64,000 bases of DNA from an archaeon. GTDB lineage: Archaea; Thermoproteota; Nitrososphaeria; Nitrososphaerales; Gagatemarchaeaceae. Positions 51,337 through 60,237 of this stretch are shown here, one piece after another. Position numbers and translations under genes: made by a program. Where the stretch lies: assembly GCA_021819035.1 (NCBI GenBank), contig JAKASL010000002.1, positions 310,001-374,000 of the forward strand, read 5' to 3'. The notes beneath the pieces were generated by a model. The model saw only the letters and a list, made by a program, of their open reading frames with translations. It did no database searches and was not told the origin of the DNA. Numbering within the stretch: position 1 is the stretch's first letter; each line of letters opens with the position of its first letter.

Positions 51337-51380
51337 GAGGCCAAGGGTTCGAGTCGGCCCAGATACCAACCCTTGGCCTC
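51337..51380. repeat. Perfect 13-bp inverted repeat (hairpin)
   Basis: GAGGCCAAGGGTT (51337-51349) and AACCCTTGGCCTC (51368-51380) form a 13-bp perfect stem with an 18-base loop that contains a T-arm-like GTTCGAGTC. It lies 27 bases after the first 60-bp repeat. It could be a terminator or the end of a mobile element. Confidence 0.7.
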
Positions 51381-51551
51381 CCGTTGGGCATTCTCTCTTG
51401 AGTGATATGGTCTGGTCGGTATTTATCCGCCACTGAAAAAGTCGTGACAGAAACGCACTCCAACGGGTTCGATTCCGACGGGAATCGGTAGGAAAACCGT
51501 GTCAGAACCGGTATCGATCTTTGAACCCGATACGAGGCATTCCTGGCGAGG

Positions 51552-51887
51552 CTATCCAAGGAGAGAAATCAGTCCGTTCTTGACTTTGGCAAGCTTCTGG
51601 GGAGAAACCTTTCCGAGCCCTTTCAGGACCAAACCCTTCTCCAATGTGAAGATTTTGTCATACTTTATCCGACTTCGAACCGGAATGGAACCTTCAGTCA
51701 TCTCTGAAGGGTCGAGAAGCACAGAGTTTCTGCGGTTCTCGAGATTCGAGGTAATGCCGCAGGAGATGAAATCCTTGGAGGTTCTGTTATGCTTCTGACT
51801 CGACAAGACAAGAACCGGACGGCGCTTGATTTGTGAGAGGTCGGTGAAAGGAAATGGGACCAGCACCACTTCCCCGCTTTCAAGCAT
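51552..51887 (-). CDS. MazF/PemK-like endoribonuclease toxin
   Basis: A type II toxin. From ATG 51887 it has 111 residues (MLESGEVVLVPFPFTDLSQIKRRPVLVLSS...), with the MazF-fold signature GEVVLVPFPFTD and RRPVLVLS; another ATG lies at 51902. The start overlaps the end of the AbrB-type antitoxin gene by 8 bases. MazF enzymes cut mRNA, and the later SRIKYDKIFTLEKG segment fits the fold. The module lies between the two 60-bp repeats, in a lower-GC segment. Confidence 0.82.
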   Translation of the reverse strand: MLESGEVVLVPFPFTDLSQIKRRPVLVLSSQKHNRTSKDFISCGITSNLENRRNSVLLDPSEMTEGSIPVRSRIKYDKIFTLEKGLVLKGLGKVSPQKLAKVKNGLISLLG

Positions 51888-52146
51888 GGTCCCAAATGGC
51901 ATCCTGTTCGTTCTCCCATAGCGCCTTAGCGCCTTTCTCCGAAAGCGCAAGCAGGTGTTTGAAGTCGTCATTCATCAGCCGAGAAACGTCTTCGGATTTG
52001 GCAATCAACAGTTTCTCATCGCTCACCTGAAGCACCAATGTCTGACCCTTCCGTATGTTCAACCGCCTTCGAATATCGACGGGTATAGCCACCTGCCCCT
52101 TTTCGGATACGGTAACTGTTCTGAGTTGTGAGGGACTTCCGGCCAT
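51880..52146 (-). CDS. AbrB/SpoVT-domain antitoxin
   Basis: An 88-residue antitoxin with the swapped-hairpin DNA-binding pattern TVTVSEKGQVAIPVDIRRRLNIRKGQTLVLQV, then a C-terminal acidic tail (VSRLMNDDFKHLL) that would neutralise the toxin. TTTATAT lies 25-32 bases upstream. A palindrome at 52156-52171 sits between that box and the start, where it could repress the module. Confidence 0.87.
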   Translation of the reverse strand: MAGSPSQLRTVTVSEKGQVAIPVDIRRRLNIRKGQTLVLQVSDEKLLIAKSEDVSRLMNDDFKHLLALSEKGAKALWENEQDAIWDHA

Positions 52147-52155
52147 GCGTGGTTT

Positions 52156-52171
52156 GTAGGAAATTTCTTAC
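52156..52171. promoter_or_regulatory. Palindromic operator of the toxin-antitoxin module
   Basis: GTAGGAAATTTCTTAC is a 16-bp palindrome with one mismatched pair, between the TATA box (near 52173) and the antitoxin ATG at 52146. That position is ideal for autorepression by the AbrB-type antitoxin. Confidence 0.6.
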
Positions 52172-52359
52172 ATATAAATGTTCACCATGCAATCACCTGA
52201 AAGGAGCCCTGGGGTGGCTGAAACTACTTCCCTTCCTGAATCAAGGCCGCCGCGTTCTACCAAGATCGCTGGTATAGGCATTCCATGTCCCCCTGAGAGC
52301 GGGACAAAATCCCATAAGCTAGTCCAGCGTGTACTCGCCGTGACGGGTATGAATAGACG

Positions 52360-52785
52360 TCAGCGTTGAGCACGTCGATTGACAATCTGCACCAGGTTTC
52401 CATCAGGATCTCCAACCCATGCGCCGCGCAGAATGCCGCCAAAGTTGTGAGGTAGGCTGAGGGAAGGAACACCCTTGGCGGTCAGCCACGAGTACGCCGC
52501 GTCGACATCGTCCACCCAAAGAACTACTTCCGCACGCGGAGGTCCTCCACCCCCGGAAATGCCGTGGTCGCGCTTCAGGGCCTCGACTGTCACAACGCCC
52601 AACTTGAGGGGGCCCAGTTGCAATTCGACGTGAACTGGGGGCCCATCTTTTGGTGTTCGGAAGGTCTCGATGAATCCCAAGAGGTCGCGGTAGAATCGGA
52701 GCGATCTCTCGATGTCGCTCACGTAGAGGTTAATCTGGGGTTCCTTGAACGCAGGGGGAAGGATTGGCGCCGCCGTTTCCGACAT
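52360..52785 (-). CDS. Glyoxalase/bleomycin-resistance (VOC) family protein
   Basis: A 141-residue single VOC domain from ATG 52785, chosen because CTTAAGTAAT lies 27-37 bases upstream. The pattern PQINLYVSDIERSLRFYRDLLGF, AEVVLWVDDVDAAYSWLTAKGV and GAWVGDPDGNLVQIV is typical. VOC proteins bind metals through His/Glu residues and act on diverse substrates, or bind drugs. It lies between the two 60-bp repeats, so it may be cargo of the same element. Confidence 0.87.
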   Translation of the reverse strand: MSETAAPILPPAFKEPQINLYVSDIERSLRFYRDLLGFIETFRTPKDGPPVHVELQLGPLKLGVVTVEALKRDHGISGGGGPPRAEVVLWVDDVDAAYSWLTAKGVPSLSLPHNFGGILRGAWVGDPDGNLVQIVNRRAQR

Positions 52786-53159
52786 TGAATTCGGAAGTCT
52801 AAGGACCCACATTACTTAAGCGATACCGCGTGAATCGTCGTGTTCCGGTGGCTGTCAACTGGGCCAGTACTGCGGCTTCACGCCGAATGCCGCTATCGAG
52901 AGAGCGCGACGGATGGACCGCATGGCCGGCGAGGCTCATTGCACCTTCGTCAGCAATACCCTCATCCTATCGACGGAGTGAGGGCTATTCAACACTATGC
53001 GTGCAGTGATGTATGAATATGTGCTTGGTATCGAACCCCGGGGCATTCGATTCCGGCCCTTTTCCGGTGCTCCGGCAGCCAATGTAGCATCCTCATCGGC
53101 TGTGCAGGATAAAAGCACCACGGAGGATTCCCACGCCCCGGTCCTTGAATGGCGCGTTT

Positions 53160-53219
53160 AGCGCCGTTTTTGGTACTGGATTGGCCGCTGGTACTCGATT
53201 GGGAATTTACCGCACATGC
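53160..53219 (+). repeat. 60-bp direct repeat, copy 2, in a gene-poor segment
   Basis: Same 60 bases as 51251-51310, with three substitutions. It is in the same orientation, 1.9 kb from the first copy. The surrounding 52813-53293 has no convincing gene. Confidence 0.85.
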
Positions 53220-53293
53220 ACGATCGGGGGAGTCCCTCGGGACATGGGGAGGCCGAGGAAGTCTTCTCTCATGGAACGCCAAAGTATCAGGGT

Positions 53294-53560
53294 TTAGGTC
53301 TTCTGCTTCTTTTGCGCAGCTCCTACTTTCCTGGCATCGTACTCTAACATCTTCCAAATAGCAAGACCTAGCACCACTACCAGGGCAAATGCTATGACAC
53401 CCAGACCATACAATGCAGCTGGCGATTGGACGCTTGGGACTGCGAAGGCGATGGCCAGAGCGGCAATGACGAGCCCAAAGGCAACGCCGATAACAGCGGC
53501 AGAATCCCGATGAAATGTCGCCTTCGCGTCATTGAAATCCGGAGGATTCTCCTTCGCCAC
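53294..53560 (-). CDS. Small two-helix membrane protein
   Basis: An 88-residue protein with two hydrophobic helices (about 22-40 and 49-68) and a basic C-terminal tail (KVGAAQKKQKT). I do not recognise the family. It lies just outside the second 60-bp repeat, upstream of the fumarase gene on the opposite strand. Confidence 0.6.
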   Translation of the reverse strand: MAKENPPDFNDAKATFHRDSAAVIGVAFGLVIAALAIAFAVPSVQSPAALYGLGVIAFALVVVLGLAIWKMLEYDARKVGAAQKKQKT

Positions 53561-53835
53561 ATAGCCACATTTCGCTCTCTCTCATCAGATAAAAGGCCTT
53601 GTCCCGGTGAGCCCGATTCAGCCAAAGCCTTGACGAGAAGCCGATACTATGGGTTCAGACTGATGCCGTGAGCCAGGGGACCAGGTCAATCTTGGTCTCC
53701 CTACCTATCACAGAGACTCCAGCCGCGGGTTCCTTCTCCAGAACCCAAACGTCCCCGTAGGAGAATCCTGCGGCTGCGGCGGGCGCTGATTCGGACAAGA
53801 ACTTAAGAGCAGACGCCTCTTCCTCCCACCCCACA

Positions 53836-55161
53836 TTGAAATATGTGGAGGGTTCGAAGCGGGTGTTTCTCAGCACGGGCACGAGGTTCCCGCGCGAGGT
53901 AATCTGGGCCGTAGGCGCGATCAAGCTCGCAGCTGCAAAGTCCAACATGGCGCTCGGGCTCCTGAACGATGACATAGGGAAGGCCATCCATTCGAAGGCG
54001 AGGGAGCTGATGGAAGGAGCGCACGACCAGTCCATCGTCGTGGACGTGTTCCAGACGGGCTCGGGGACTGGATTGAACATGAACGCCAACGAAGTGCTCG
54101 CAGAGCTCGCGTCCGCTCAGCTTGGCAAGAAAGTCCATCCGAACGACCATGTCAACATGGGGCAGTCGTCCAACGACGTCGGGCCGAGCGCAGTGAGGGT
54201 CGCAGCTGCCGTGGCGGTGGAACGCGAACTTATCCCCGCACTCAGAGACATGAGCCGGAGCCTGGAGAAGGCATCCAGGAAGACCGCAAAGGTGTACAAG
54301 GCTGGGAGGACTCACCTCAGGGACGCCCTTCCGGTGACCATGGGGCAGGAGTTTGGGGCCTACGCGGACGAATTCTCAAGGGACACCCGGCTGGTACGCG
54401 AGACAATGCGCCACCTGCTCGAGCTCCCAATTGGGGGGACCGCGGTAGGGACCGGAATCAACACGGACCCCAAGTTCGGAGGAATGGTGGCCTCAGAGAT
54501 AGCCCGACTATCAGGGCTCCGGTTCAGGAGCGCGAGGAATAAGTTTAGACCCACCCGCCTGCTGACCGACATGTCCTCGCTGAGCGGAGCTATGAGGACG
54601 GTGAGCATAGGCCTCTACAGACTCTGTCAGGACCTCAGGCTCATGTTCTCCGGCCCGCTTACCGGCCTGGGGGAGATCGACATACCGACCCAGGAAGAGG
54701 TAGCTGGGAGCAGCATCATGCCCGGGAAGACGAACCCGGTAACTGTGGAGAGCGCACTGTTGGCGTCGGCTGAGGTCGCAGGGCTGGACAGCGCGAACGC
54801 CGTGGCGGCGTCCCTCGGGGAGTTCGAGCTTGCCATGGGGGTCCCCCTGATGGGCTACAACCTGGTCCTACAGGCGAAGCTGCTCTCTGAGGCGCTGCGC
54901 AAGGTCGCGAGCCTTGTGATAGACCACGTCGTACCGATGAAGGCAAGAGCGCAAAACTACGCGGAGACGAGCCAGGCACTAGTCACCCTGATTTCACCGA
55001 AGATAGGATACGACAAGGCGTCGGCCCTCGGGAAGAAGATTGCGAAGGGGGCGGCGATCAGGCCCGCGCTAAAGGAACTGGGACTCACCCCCAAGGAGAT
55101 AGAGTCGGTCCTAGACATGAAGAACCTGGTCAAGCCAGGAATACCTGCAAAGAAGATCTAG
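53836..55161 (+). CDS. Class II fumarase-type lyase
   Basis: Interconverts fumarate and malate in the TCA cycle. The superfamily signature GSSIMPGKTNPV is present. The substrate-site motif GRTHLRDALPVTMGQEF carries the histidine (H160) of fumarases; aspartases have glutamine there. At 441 residues it lacks about 25 N-terminal residues that bacterial FumC has (the YGAQT region). The start is TTG 53836, with AACTTAAGAG about 33 bases upstream. Confidence is higher for the superfamily than for fumarase specificity. Confidence 0.88.
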   Translation: MKYVEGSKRVFLSTGTRFPREVIWAVGAIKLAAAKSNMALGLLNDDIGKAIHSKARELMEGAHDQSIVVDVFQTGSGTGLNMNANEVLAELASAQLGKKVHPNDHVNMGQSSNDVGPSAVRVAAAVAVERELIPALRDMSRSLEKASRKTAKVYKAGRTHLRDALPVTMGQEFGAYADEFSRDTRLVRETMRHLLELPIGGTAVGTGINTDPKFGGMVASEIARLSGLRFRSARNKFRPTRLLTDMSSLSGAMRTVSIGLYRLCQDLRLMFSGPLTGLGEIDIPTQEEVAGSSIMPGKTNPVTVESALLASAEVAGLDSANAVAASLGEFELAMGVPLMGYNLVLQAKLLSEALRKVASLVIDHVVPMKARAQNYAETSQALVTLISPKIGYDKASALGKKIAKGAAIRPALKELGLTPKEIESVLDMKNLVKPGIPAKKI

Positions 55162-55189
55162 CGGGGTTTTCAGCCGCAAACGTGCGTAT

Positions 55190-55687
55190 TCAGCGGCGAG
55201 CCCTGACGCCGATCTTCTCCATCAGCTTCCCCAGCTCTGAGTCGTCGACGGCGTCCATCCTCAAGTACCTCAGGATTTCGTCCTCCTCCATGCCCACACG
55301 CCTCGCCTCGGCTACCGTCGTCCTATACGCTTCCAGTTCAGTCGGCCTTTCCACGTACTCGAAGGCCTGGTCGTAGAGTTCCTTCCCCTCGAGGAACTGC
55401 CTGACGTGCACGAGGACGTGAATGGCATCCAGGTACAGGAAGTCTGCCTTGGCTGTAGCGAGGTGTTTGGAGCCTATGCATATCGTGCCCGTGTCCCTAT
55501 CCAGCCAGAGCCCCGAGTCGCTGCGCTCCACCCTCGTCTTCAGGTGCCTCAGAATCTTGGTCATCTGGGCTTTGGAGCCGAACACTTTCGAGAGGGCAGG
55601 GGAGGACTCGAGCCCCGAAAAGACCTCCGATAGCTTGTATTCCCCCACGGCTGCGCCCCTCCTTACCTTAAATGACGTCACTCTCAC
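55190..55687 (-). CDS. Conserved-looking protein with a degenerate metallopeptidase-like motif
   Basis: A 165-residue protein. Its centre reads DAIHVLVHVRQFLEGKELYDQAFEYVERPTELEAYR. This resembles the HExxH...RPxExEAY pattern of small zinc metallopeptidases, but the first glutamate is valine, so catalysis is doubtful. The N-terminal part is a basic, helical region. I do not recognise the family. It is transcribed alone, facing the fumarase gene. Confidence 0.6.
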   Translation of the reverse strand: MRVTSFKVRRGAAVGEYKLSEVFSGLESSPALSKVFGSKAQMTKILRHLKTRVERSDSGLWLDRDTGTICIGSKHLATAKADFLYLDAIHVLVHVRQFLEGKELYDQAFEYVERPTELEAYRTTVAEARRVGMEEDEILRYLRMDAVDDSELGKLMEKIGVRARR

Positions 55688-55837
55688 GCTGGATTCTGAA
55701 AGGGCCGACGGCCAATCAAAAGTTCCGAACTCAAAAAGTCATATTGTCACGGTGAAGATTGGTTCACACGAGCGCGCAGAGGAACCCCAGGGATACGCTT
55801 ACGTTGTGCCGCCCATGACAGACTAGGGGGGACTCGG

Positions 55838-57139
55838 GTGATCGCCTCTCTAAGCGGCATCAGAGGGATTCTGAACCAGGACTTCTCGCTGGCGGACGTT
55901 GCTAGGTACGCCTCCAACTTCGCCGCGGCCACCGGAGGGAAGGAGTTCCTCCTTGCAAGGGACACGAGGAAGACGGGGCCGGCGATCTGCAGGGCGGTCG
56001 CCGCTGGCGTCATGTCTTCGGGCGGGACGGTCATTGATTATGGGGTGATTTCCACGCCGGCTCTCTTCAGGGAGAGCAGGACGAGGGGGGTCGCGGCCGT
56101 GATGGTCACCGCCTCGCACAACGAGCCCGAGTACAACGGCTTGAAGTTCATAACGGGAGGCGCCGGAATCGGCAAAGAGACTTTCGAGAAAGTAATCGGG
56201 AGCGAGCTGGCTGGAGGGAGATGGTCCGTCGGGGGGCGGTGGGGGCGGCCGGTGAAACCGGGCTATGTCGACAGCCTGGCCGCGAGGTACGGGGAGGGGT
56301 CCTGCGAAGGGGTGAGGGTGGTGGTAGACCTTGGAGGGGGGGCGGCCATCGCCCACGCTGTCCCCCTTCTGCGGCGGCTGGGGTGCGAGGTCGTCTCGCT
56401 CAATGACACCTACTCCGTCTTCACGCGTACCGTGGACCCCGTCGCAGATGACCTCGTCCTTCTCCGCCGGACGGTTAAGGAGAAAGGGCGCGCCATAGGG
56501 TTGGGCTTCGATTGCGACGGGGACAGGCTCGTCATAGTGGACTCGTCAGGGAAGAAGAGGAGCGGAGACTACATGCTGACCCTCGCGCTCCAGCGACTCA
56601 TCCTAGAGACGCGGGAGAGGCAGGTGGTCGTATCGACGGACACCACCCAGGCGGTAGATGACATCGCCGCGAAGGCTGGCTGCAGGGTGCTCCGGTCCAA
56701 GGTGGGGGAGGCCAACGTCGTGCGGGCTATGAAAGAGGCGGGAGCCCGTCTCGGAGGGGAAGGGAGCAGCGGGGGGCTGATCGACGGCGACTTCAACTTC
56801 TGCAGGGACTCCCTGCTGGCGGCCCTGACAATCATCAAGGCCCTGCGAGAGGAGGGGGACGCCCTGTACTCATCGGTCCCGTCATACCACCAGGAGAGGG
56901 TCGCCCTCCGCATCCCCAGGCAGAAGGCGGAGAAGGCGTTCAAGGCCTTGGCTCGCAAATATGATCACGCTGACCTCATCGACGGACTAAAAATCGCCCT
57001 CCCCGGTCGAGCTTGGGTCCTGATGCGTCCCTCGGGGACCGAGGACGTGGTCAGGGTCTCGGCGGAGGCTCCGTCGGTCGCCAGGGCGAAGAGCATCGCC
57101 GAGGACTTCGCCAGGGAACTGGACGGGCGGGGGTCATAG
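55838..57139 (+). CDS. Phosphohexomutase (PMM/PGM or GlmM-type), copy 1
   Basis: A 433-residue alpha-D-phosphohexomutase. The phosphoserine loop reads TASHNEPEYNG (normally TASHNPxxNG), the metal loop FDCDGDR, the sugar loop GGEGSSGG and the phosphate loop RPSGTEDVVRV. Substrates could be mannose, glucose or glucosamine phosphates. The start is GTG. It is followed by thiL after one base, and a second phosphohexomutase faces it at 58089. Confidence 0.88.
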   Translation: MIASLSGIRGILNQDFSLADVARYASNFAAATGGKEFLLARDTRKTGPAICRAVAAGVMSSGGTVIDYGVISTPALFRESRTRGVAAVMVTASHNEPEYNGLKFITGGAGIGKETFEKVIGSELAGGRWSVGGRWGRPVKPGYVDSLAARYGEGSCEGVRVVVDLGGGAAIAHAVPLLRRLGCEVVSLNDTYSVFTRTVDPVADDLVLLRRTVKEKGRAIGLGFDCDGDRLVIVDSSGKKRSGDYMLTLALQRLILETRERQVVVSTDTTQAVDDIAAKAGCRVLRSKVGEANVVRAMKEAGARLGGEGSSGGLIDGDFNFCRDSLLAALTIIKALREEGDALYSSVPSYHQERVALRIPRQKAEKAFKALARKYDHADLIDGLKIALPGRAWVLMRPSGTEDVVRVSAEAPSVARAKSIAEDFARELDGRGS

Positions 57140-57140
57140 C

Positions 57141-58103
57141 ATGCCCGACGAGTTCGAGGTGATAGCGGCTATGTCGAAGGCCGCTGGGACGCCCCCGAAA
57201 GGATACAGCCAGATAGGCGACGACGTCGCGGTCGTTCCTCCCAAGAGAGGCCGGGTGGTCCTGAAGACAGACATGCTGGTGGAGCACACCGACGTGCCTG
57301 CCGGGATGACGTACAGGCAGGCCGCGAGGAAAGCCGTGGCTATGTGCGTCAGCGACTTCGCGTCCAAAGGCGTGAGGCCAGACTCGTTCATGATTTCCCT
57401 AGGCCTCCGAAGGGGGGTGGACAAAGAGGACGTGGAGATGGTGGCGCTGGGGCTGAGGGACGCAGCGGAAAGGTGGGGGGTTCACCTCGTCGGAGGGGAT
57501 ACCAACGAAGCGGAGGAACTGATAGTCGGGTGCTCCATGGTGGGGTTCGCGAAGAGGGTGGTCGACAGGAGCGGGGCCTCACCGGGGGACGCGCTGGTGG
57601 TCACGGGAGCATTCGGGCTCCCCCCAGCCGGGCTCAGCATCATGTTGGGCGGCGCCAAAGCGAAAGCGAGGTTCGAACAGGAGGCGAGGAGGAGCGTCCT
57701 CGAACCTGAGCCAAGCCTCGAGGTCGGCGCCGCCCTGGCGCCTTACCTCACATCTGCCATGGACTCGAGCGACGGACTGGCCAGGAGCATCCACACGCTG
57801 GCCCGAGCGAGCGGCGTGGGCTTCGTGGTCGAACGGCTCCCCGCCGCAGCGGGGGTGAGGGATTTCGCTGACACCAACGGGCTGGACGGCGACAGGCTGA
57901 TACTCGAGGGAGGAGAGGAGTATGTGATAGTAGGGACCGTCAGAGCACAAGAGGTTCAGGCAGCCCAGAGGGCCGTGAAGAAGGCGGGGGGAGAGCTGAC
58001 AGTCGTGGGACGCACGACGAAGCAGAAAGAGGTGGCGCTGGAGGTAGAGGGGAGGCTCAAAGCAATCAGGGACGTGGGATGGACCCATCTAGGCCGTCGC
58101 TGA
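57141..58103 (+). CDS. thiL: Thiamine-monophosphate kinase (ThiL)-like
   Basis: Phosphorylates thiamine monophosphate to the active cofactor. A 320-residue AIR synthase-related fold with the N-terminal GDDVAVV, the MCVSDFASKGVRPDSFMISLG segment, VGGDTNEAEEL and SSDGLARS. Both acidic metal sites of the family are there. It begins one base after the mutase and overlaps the convergent mutase gene by 15 bases at its end. Confidence 0.88.
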   Translation: MPDEFEVIAAMSKAAGTPPKGYSQIGDDVAVVPPKRGRVVLKTDMLVEHTDVPAGMTYRQAARKAVAMCVSDFASKGVRPDSFMISLGLRRGVDKEDVEMVALGLRDAAERWGVHLVGGDTNEAEELIVGCSMVGFAKRVVDRSGASPGDALVVTGAFGLPPAGLSIMLGGAKAKARFEQEARRSVLEPEPSLEVGAALAPYLTSAMDSSDGLARSIHTLARASGVGFVVERLPAAAGVRDFADTNGLDGDRLILEGGEEYVIVGTVRAQEVQAAQRAVKKAGGELTVVGRTTKQKEVALEVEGRLKAIRDVGWTHLGRR

Positions 58104-59480
58104 CTTCACGACCTTCGCGAACCTGTTGACCAGGTGCTCCGCGTCCTCCTGGGAATCCGACTCGGCGAAAATCCTTACTATCGGTTCGGTCCCGCTCGGC
58201 CTGACTAGTACCCAGGAGTGGATGCCAGTCCATAGCTTGAGGCCATCGACCTTCTCGACCTCCCCGTTTGCATGCTTCTCGACCGCCTTCATTACCGCGT
58301 CGACCCTTTTCGGGTTCACTTCGACCTTGGTCTTGGCTTGGAAGTACTTCGGAACCATGAACGACAGCACCTTGGACATTGCCATCCCCTTCCTTGCGAG
58401 ACATTCGAGCATCAGAGCTGTGGTCATACCTCCGTCGCGGACTGCGATGTGAGGCTGATAGAGGCACCCTCCGTTCTCCTCGAAGCCGAAGACGGCGTTC
58501 CGCTCGATGATGGTCCTCGCGATCTCCACAGCCCCTACCTTGGTCCGGAGCACCCTTGCCCCGTGCTTCTTGGCCACAGCCTCGACCGCCTGGCTGGACG
58601 CGACTGACGTGACCAGTGTCCCTCCCGGGTGCCTGTCAAGGACGAAGTCTGCGATCAAGCAGCCGCTCTGGTCCCCCCAGAGTACCCTTCCCCCTTCGTC
58701 ACAGAATATGGACCGGTCCCCGTCCCCGTCGTAGGCCACACCTAGGTCTGCTCCTGTAGCCTTCACAGCCGCAGAGAGGTCGTTCAGGGTGTCAGGGGTT
58801 GGCTCAGGGCCCCTCCCCGGAAAGCTCCCGTCGACCGTCGAGTTCAGGGTGATCACCTTGCATCCGAGGGACTCGGCGATGTAAGGCGCTGCCACCGACT
58901 GCGCGCCATTGCCTGGGTCCATGACAACGGTGAACTTCCTGGCGGCTATCACCTTCGCGTCGACCTTTGAGAGGACGCCCCTCTGGTAGGCCCTTACCAC
59001 TGAGCCCTCCTGTCTCGCCACCCCGATCGACTTCCAGTCGGCCTTGGTCTGCGACTTGTCGAAGTAGATCTTCTCTATCCGCTGTTCGTCCAGCCTGGGG
59101 ACCTCGACCCCGTCTGGCCCGGACACCTTCAGGCCGTTGTACTGTGGAGGGTTGTGTGACGCTGTGATCATCACCCCGCCCCTGAAACCGAGGGCCTTCA
59201 CCGCGTACTGGAGCGCAGGGGTAGGCACCAGCCCCGCCTCGGCGACGTCGCGCCCTGAGCTGAGGAGGCCTGACGCGACCGCGTTCGCCAGGGCAGGTCC
59301 GGACAGTCGGCCGTCCCTCCCCAGCAGCACTTCCCCGCTTCCGAAGTAGGTCCCGACAGCCTCGGCCAGGCCGATAGCGAAGTCGAGGTCGTGAGACACC
59401 CCTGGCACGAACCGGACCCCGTTTGTCCCGAACAGCCTCTGCTGGAGCGCGGTCAACGGCCGAAGAGCGGCTCCGGACAT
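58089..59480 (-). CDS. Phosphohexomutase (GlmM/PMM-type), copy 2
   Basis: A 463-residue paralogue of the mutase at 55838, with a canonical phosphoserine loop TASHNPPQYNG, metal loop YDGDGDR, sugar loop GFEENGG and phosphate loop RPSGTEPIVRI. I use the ATG at 59480 (MSGAALRPLTALQQ); the frame is open 17 codons further. The typical N-terminal LFGTNGVR of phosphoglucosamine mutases suggests this copy makes glucosamine-1-phosphate for UDP-GlcNAc, used by the glycan genes at 38-43 kb. Confidence 0.9.
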   Translation of the reverse strand: MSGAALRPLTALQQRLFGTNGVRFVPGVSHDLDFAIGLAEAVGTYFGSGEVLLGRDGRLSGPALANAVASGLLSSGRDVAEAGLVPTPALQYAVKALGFRGGVMITASHNPPQYNGLKVSGPDGVEVPRLDEQRIEKIYFDKSQTKADWKSIGVARQEGSVVRAYQRGVLSKVDAKVIAARKFTVVMDPGNGAQSVAAPYIAESLGCKVITLNSTVDGSFPGRGPEPTPDTLNDLSAAVKATGADLGVAYDGDGDRSIFCDEGGRVLWGDQSGCLIADFVLDRHPGGTLVTSVASSQAVEAVAKKHGARVLRTKVGAVEIARTIIERNAVFGFEENGGCLYQPHIAVRDGGMTTALMLECLARKGMAMSKVLSFMVPKYFQAKTKVEVNPKRVDAVMKAVEKHANGEVEKVDGLKLWTGIHSWVLVRPSGTEPIVRIFAESDSQEDAEHLVNRFAKVVKSATA

Positions 59481-59563
59481 GATAAAACCTTCCGATTCTG
59501 GGCCTTTGCGGAAGGCTTGCCGCCGTGGCAAAGCTTATGTCGAAACCTGAGGCGGTGCAGGTT

Positions 59564-59676
59564 GGGCCCGTAGCGCAGATCCAAGCCGGGAGCGGAGTAC
59601 GGATAGCGTGGCAGCCTTCTAAGCTGTAGGGAGCTTAGGCTCGCAGAGGTCGTGGGTTCAAATCCCACCGGGCCCG
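59564..59676 (+). tRNA. tRNA-Arg(TCT) with D-loop and variable-loop insertions
   Basis: The acceptor is GGGCCCG/CGGGCCC with discriminator G; the T-arm is GTGGG-TTCAAAT-CCCAC. The anticodon stem GCAGC/GCTGT holds loop CTTCTAA (TCT at 59618-59620), with no canonical intron. The D-loop is 29 bases (59577-59605) instead of about 10, implying a 19-base insert. The segment between the anticodon stem and T-arm is 24 bases (59628-59651) instead of 5, implying another 19-base insert that can form GAGC-TTAG-GCTC. Position 45/46 is a known non-canonical intron site. Confidence 0.85.
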
Positions 59677-59738
59677 TTAAACATCTTCCGTTGTATTCGG
59701 GGCCCAAATGTACGTCTTTTGAGCGCCACAAATTGAGG

Positions 59739-60185
59739 GTGCCGCACCGGTACTACGTCAAGGAGCCGATCTACCTGCCCGAGGCGGTCGCCTGGGAGGC
59801 GTTCACCCAACCCCACCCTGGACGCGAAGATGGTGAAGGTCTTGAGGGAGAACCCGGGGCTGACGGAGAAGGAGATCGCGGCGAACCTGGGGAGGCAGCA
59901 CCGTTACGTCGACTCCATGCTCTGGAGGCTCAGGGAGCACGCCGGGGCTGGGGGGTCGAAGAATACCACAGGGGCATCAAACAGCGCTGCGGGATGAAGA
60001 AGTCTCAGGTGAGGGAGGCGATCAAGCAGCTCGCCCACATAGCCCTCTCGCTCAGGGCCTTCCTGCGCCTCGAACTCGAGAGGATCACGAACGACACAAG
60101 CTGGTACGAGCCGAAGATACCGGTGGTGAGAGGAGCGATCAGCGCCTGCCTCGTTAGCCCAGTCCTCGCTCTGGCAAGCGCGTGA
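59739..60185 (+). pseudogene. Degraded transposase and helix-turn-helix fragments
   Basis: Pieces in two frames. 59949-60185 encodes a C-terminal transposase-like end (GVEEYHRGIKQRCG, with the E and K/R of the DDE family, then LAHIALSLRAFLRLELERI). 59830-59997, in another frame, encodes a 55-residue winged-helix-like piece (VLRENPGLTEKEIAANLGRQ). 59739-59804 has a further fragment (VPHRYYVKEPIYLPEAV). No intact gene spans them. The debris sits just downstream of a tRNA, a usual insertion zone. Confidence 0.6.
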
Positions 60186-60237
60186 CTCCTACGAATATCG
60201 GATCAAATGACAGGCCGGGTACCGACAGAAACTCAGG

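Noticed and set aside
53655-53834. Minus-strand peptide ending KIDLVPWLTASV upstream of the fumarase gene
   Set aside because: Looks somewhat protein-like, but no suitable start with a promoter was found and it overlaps the fumarase promoter.
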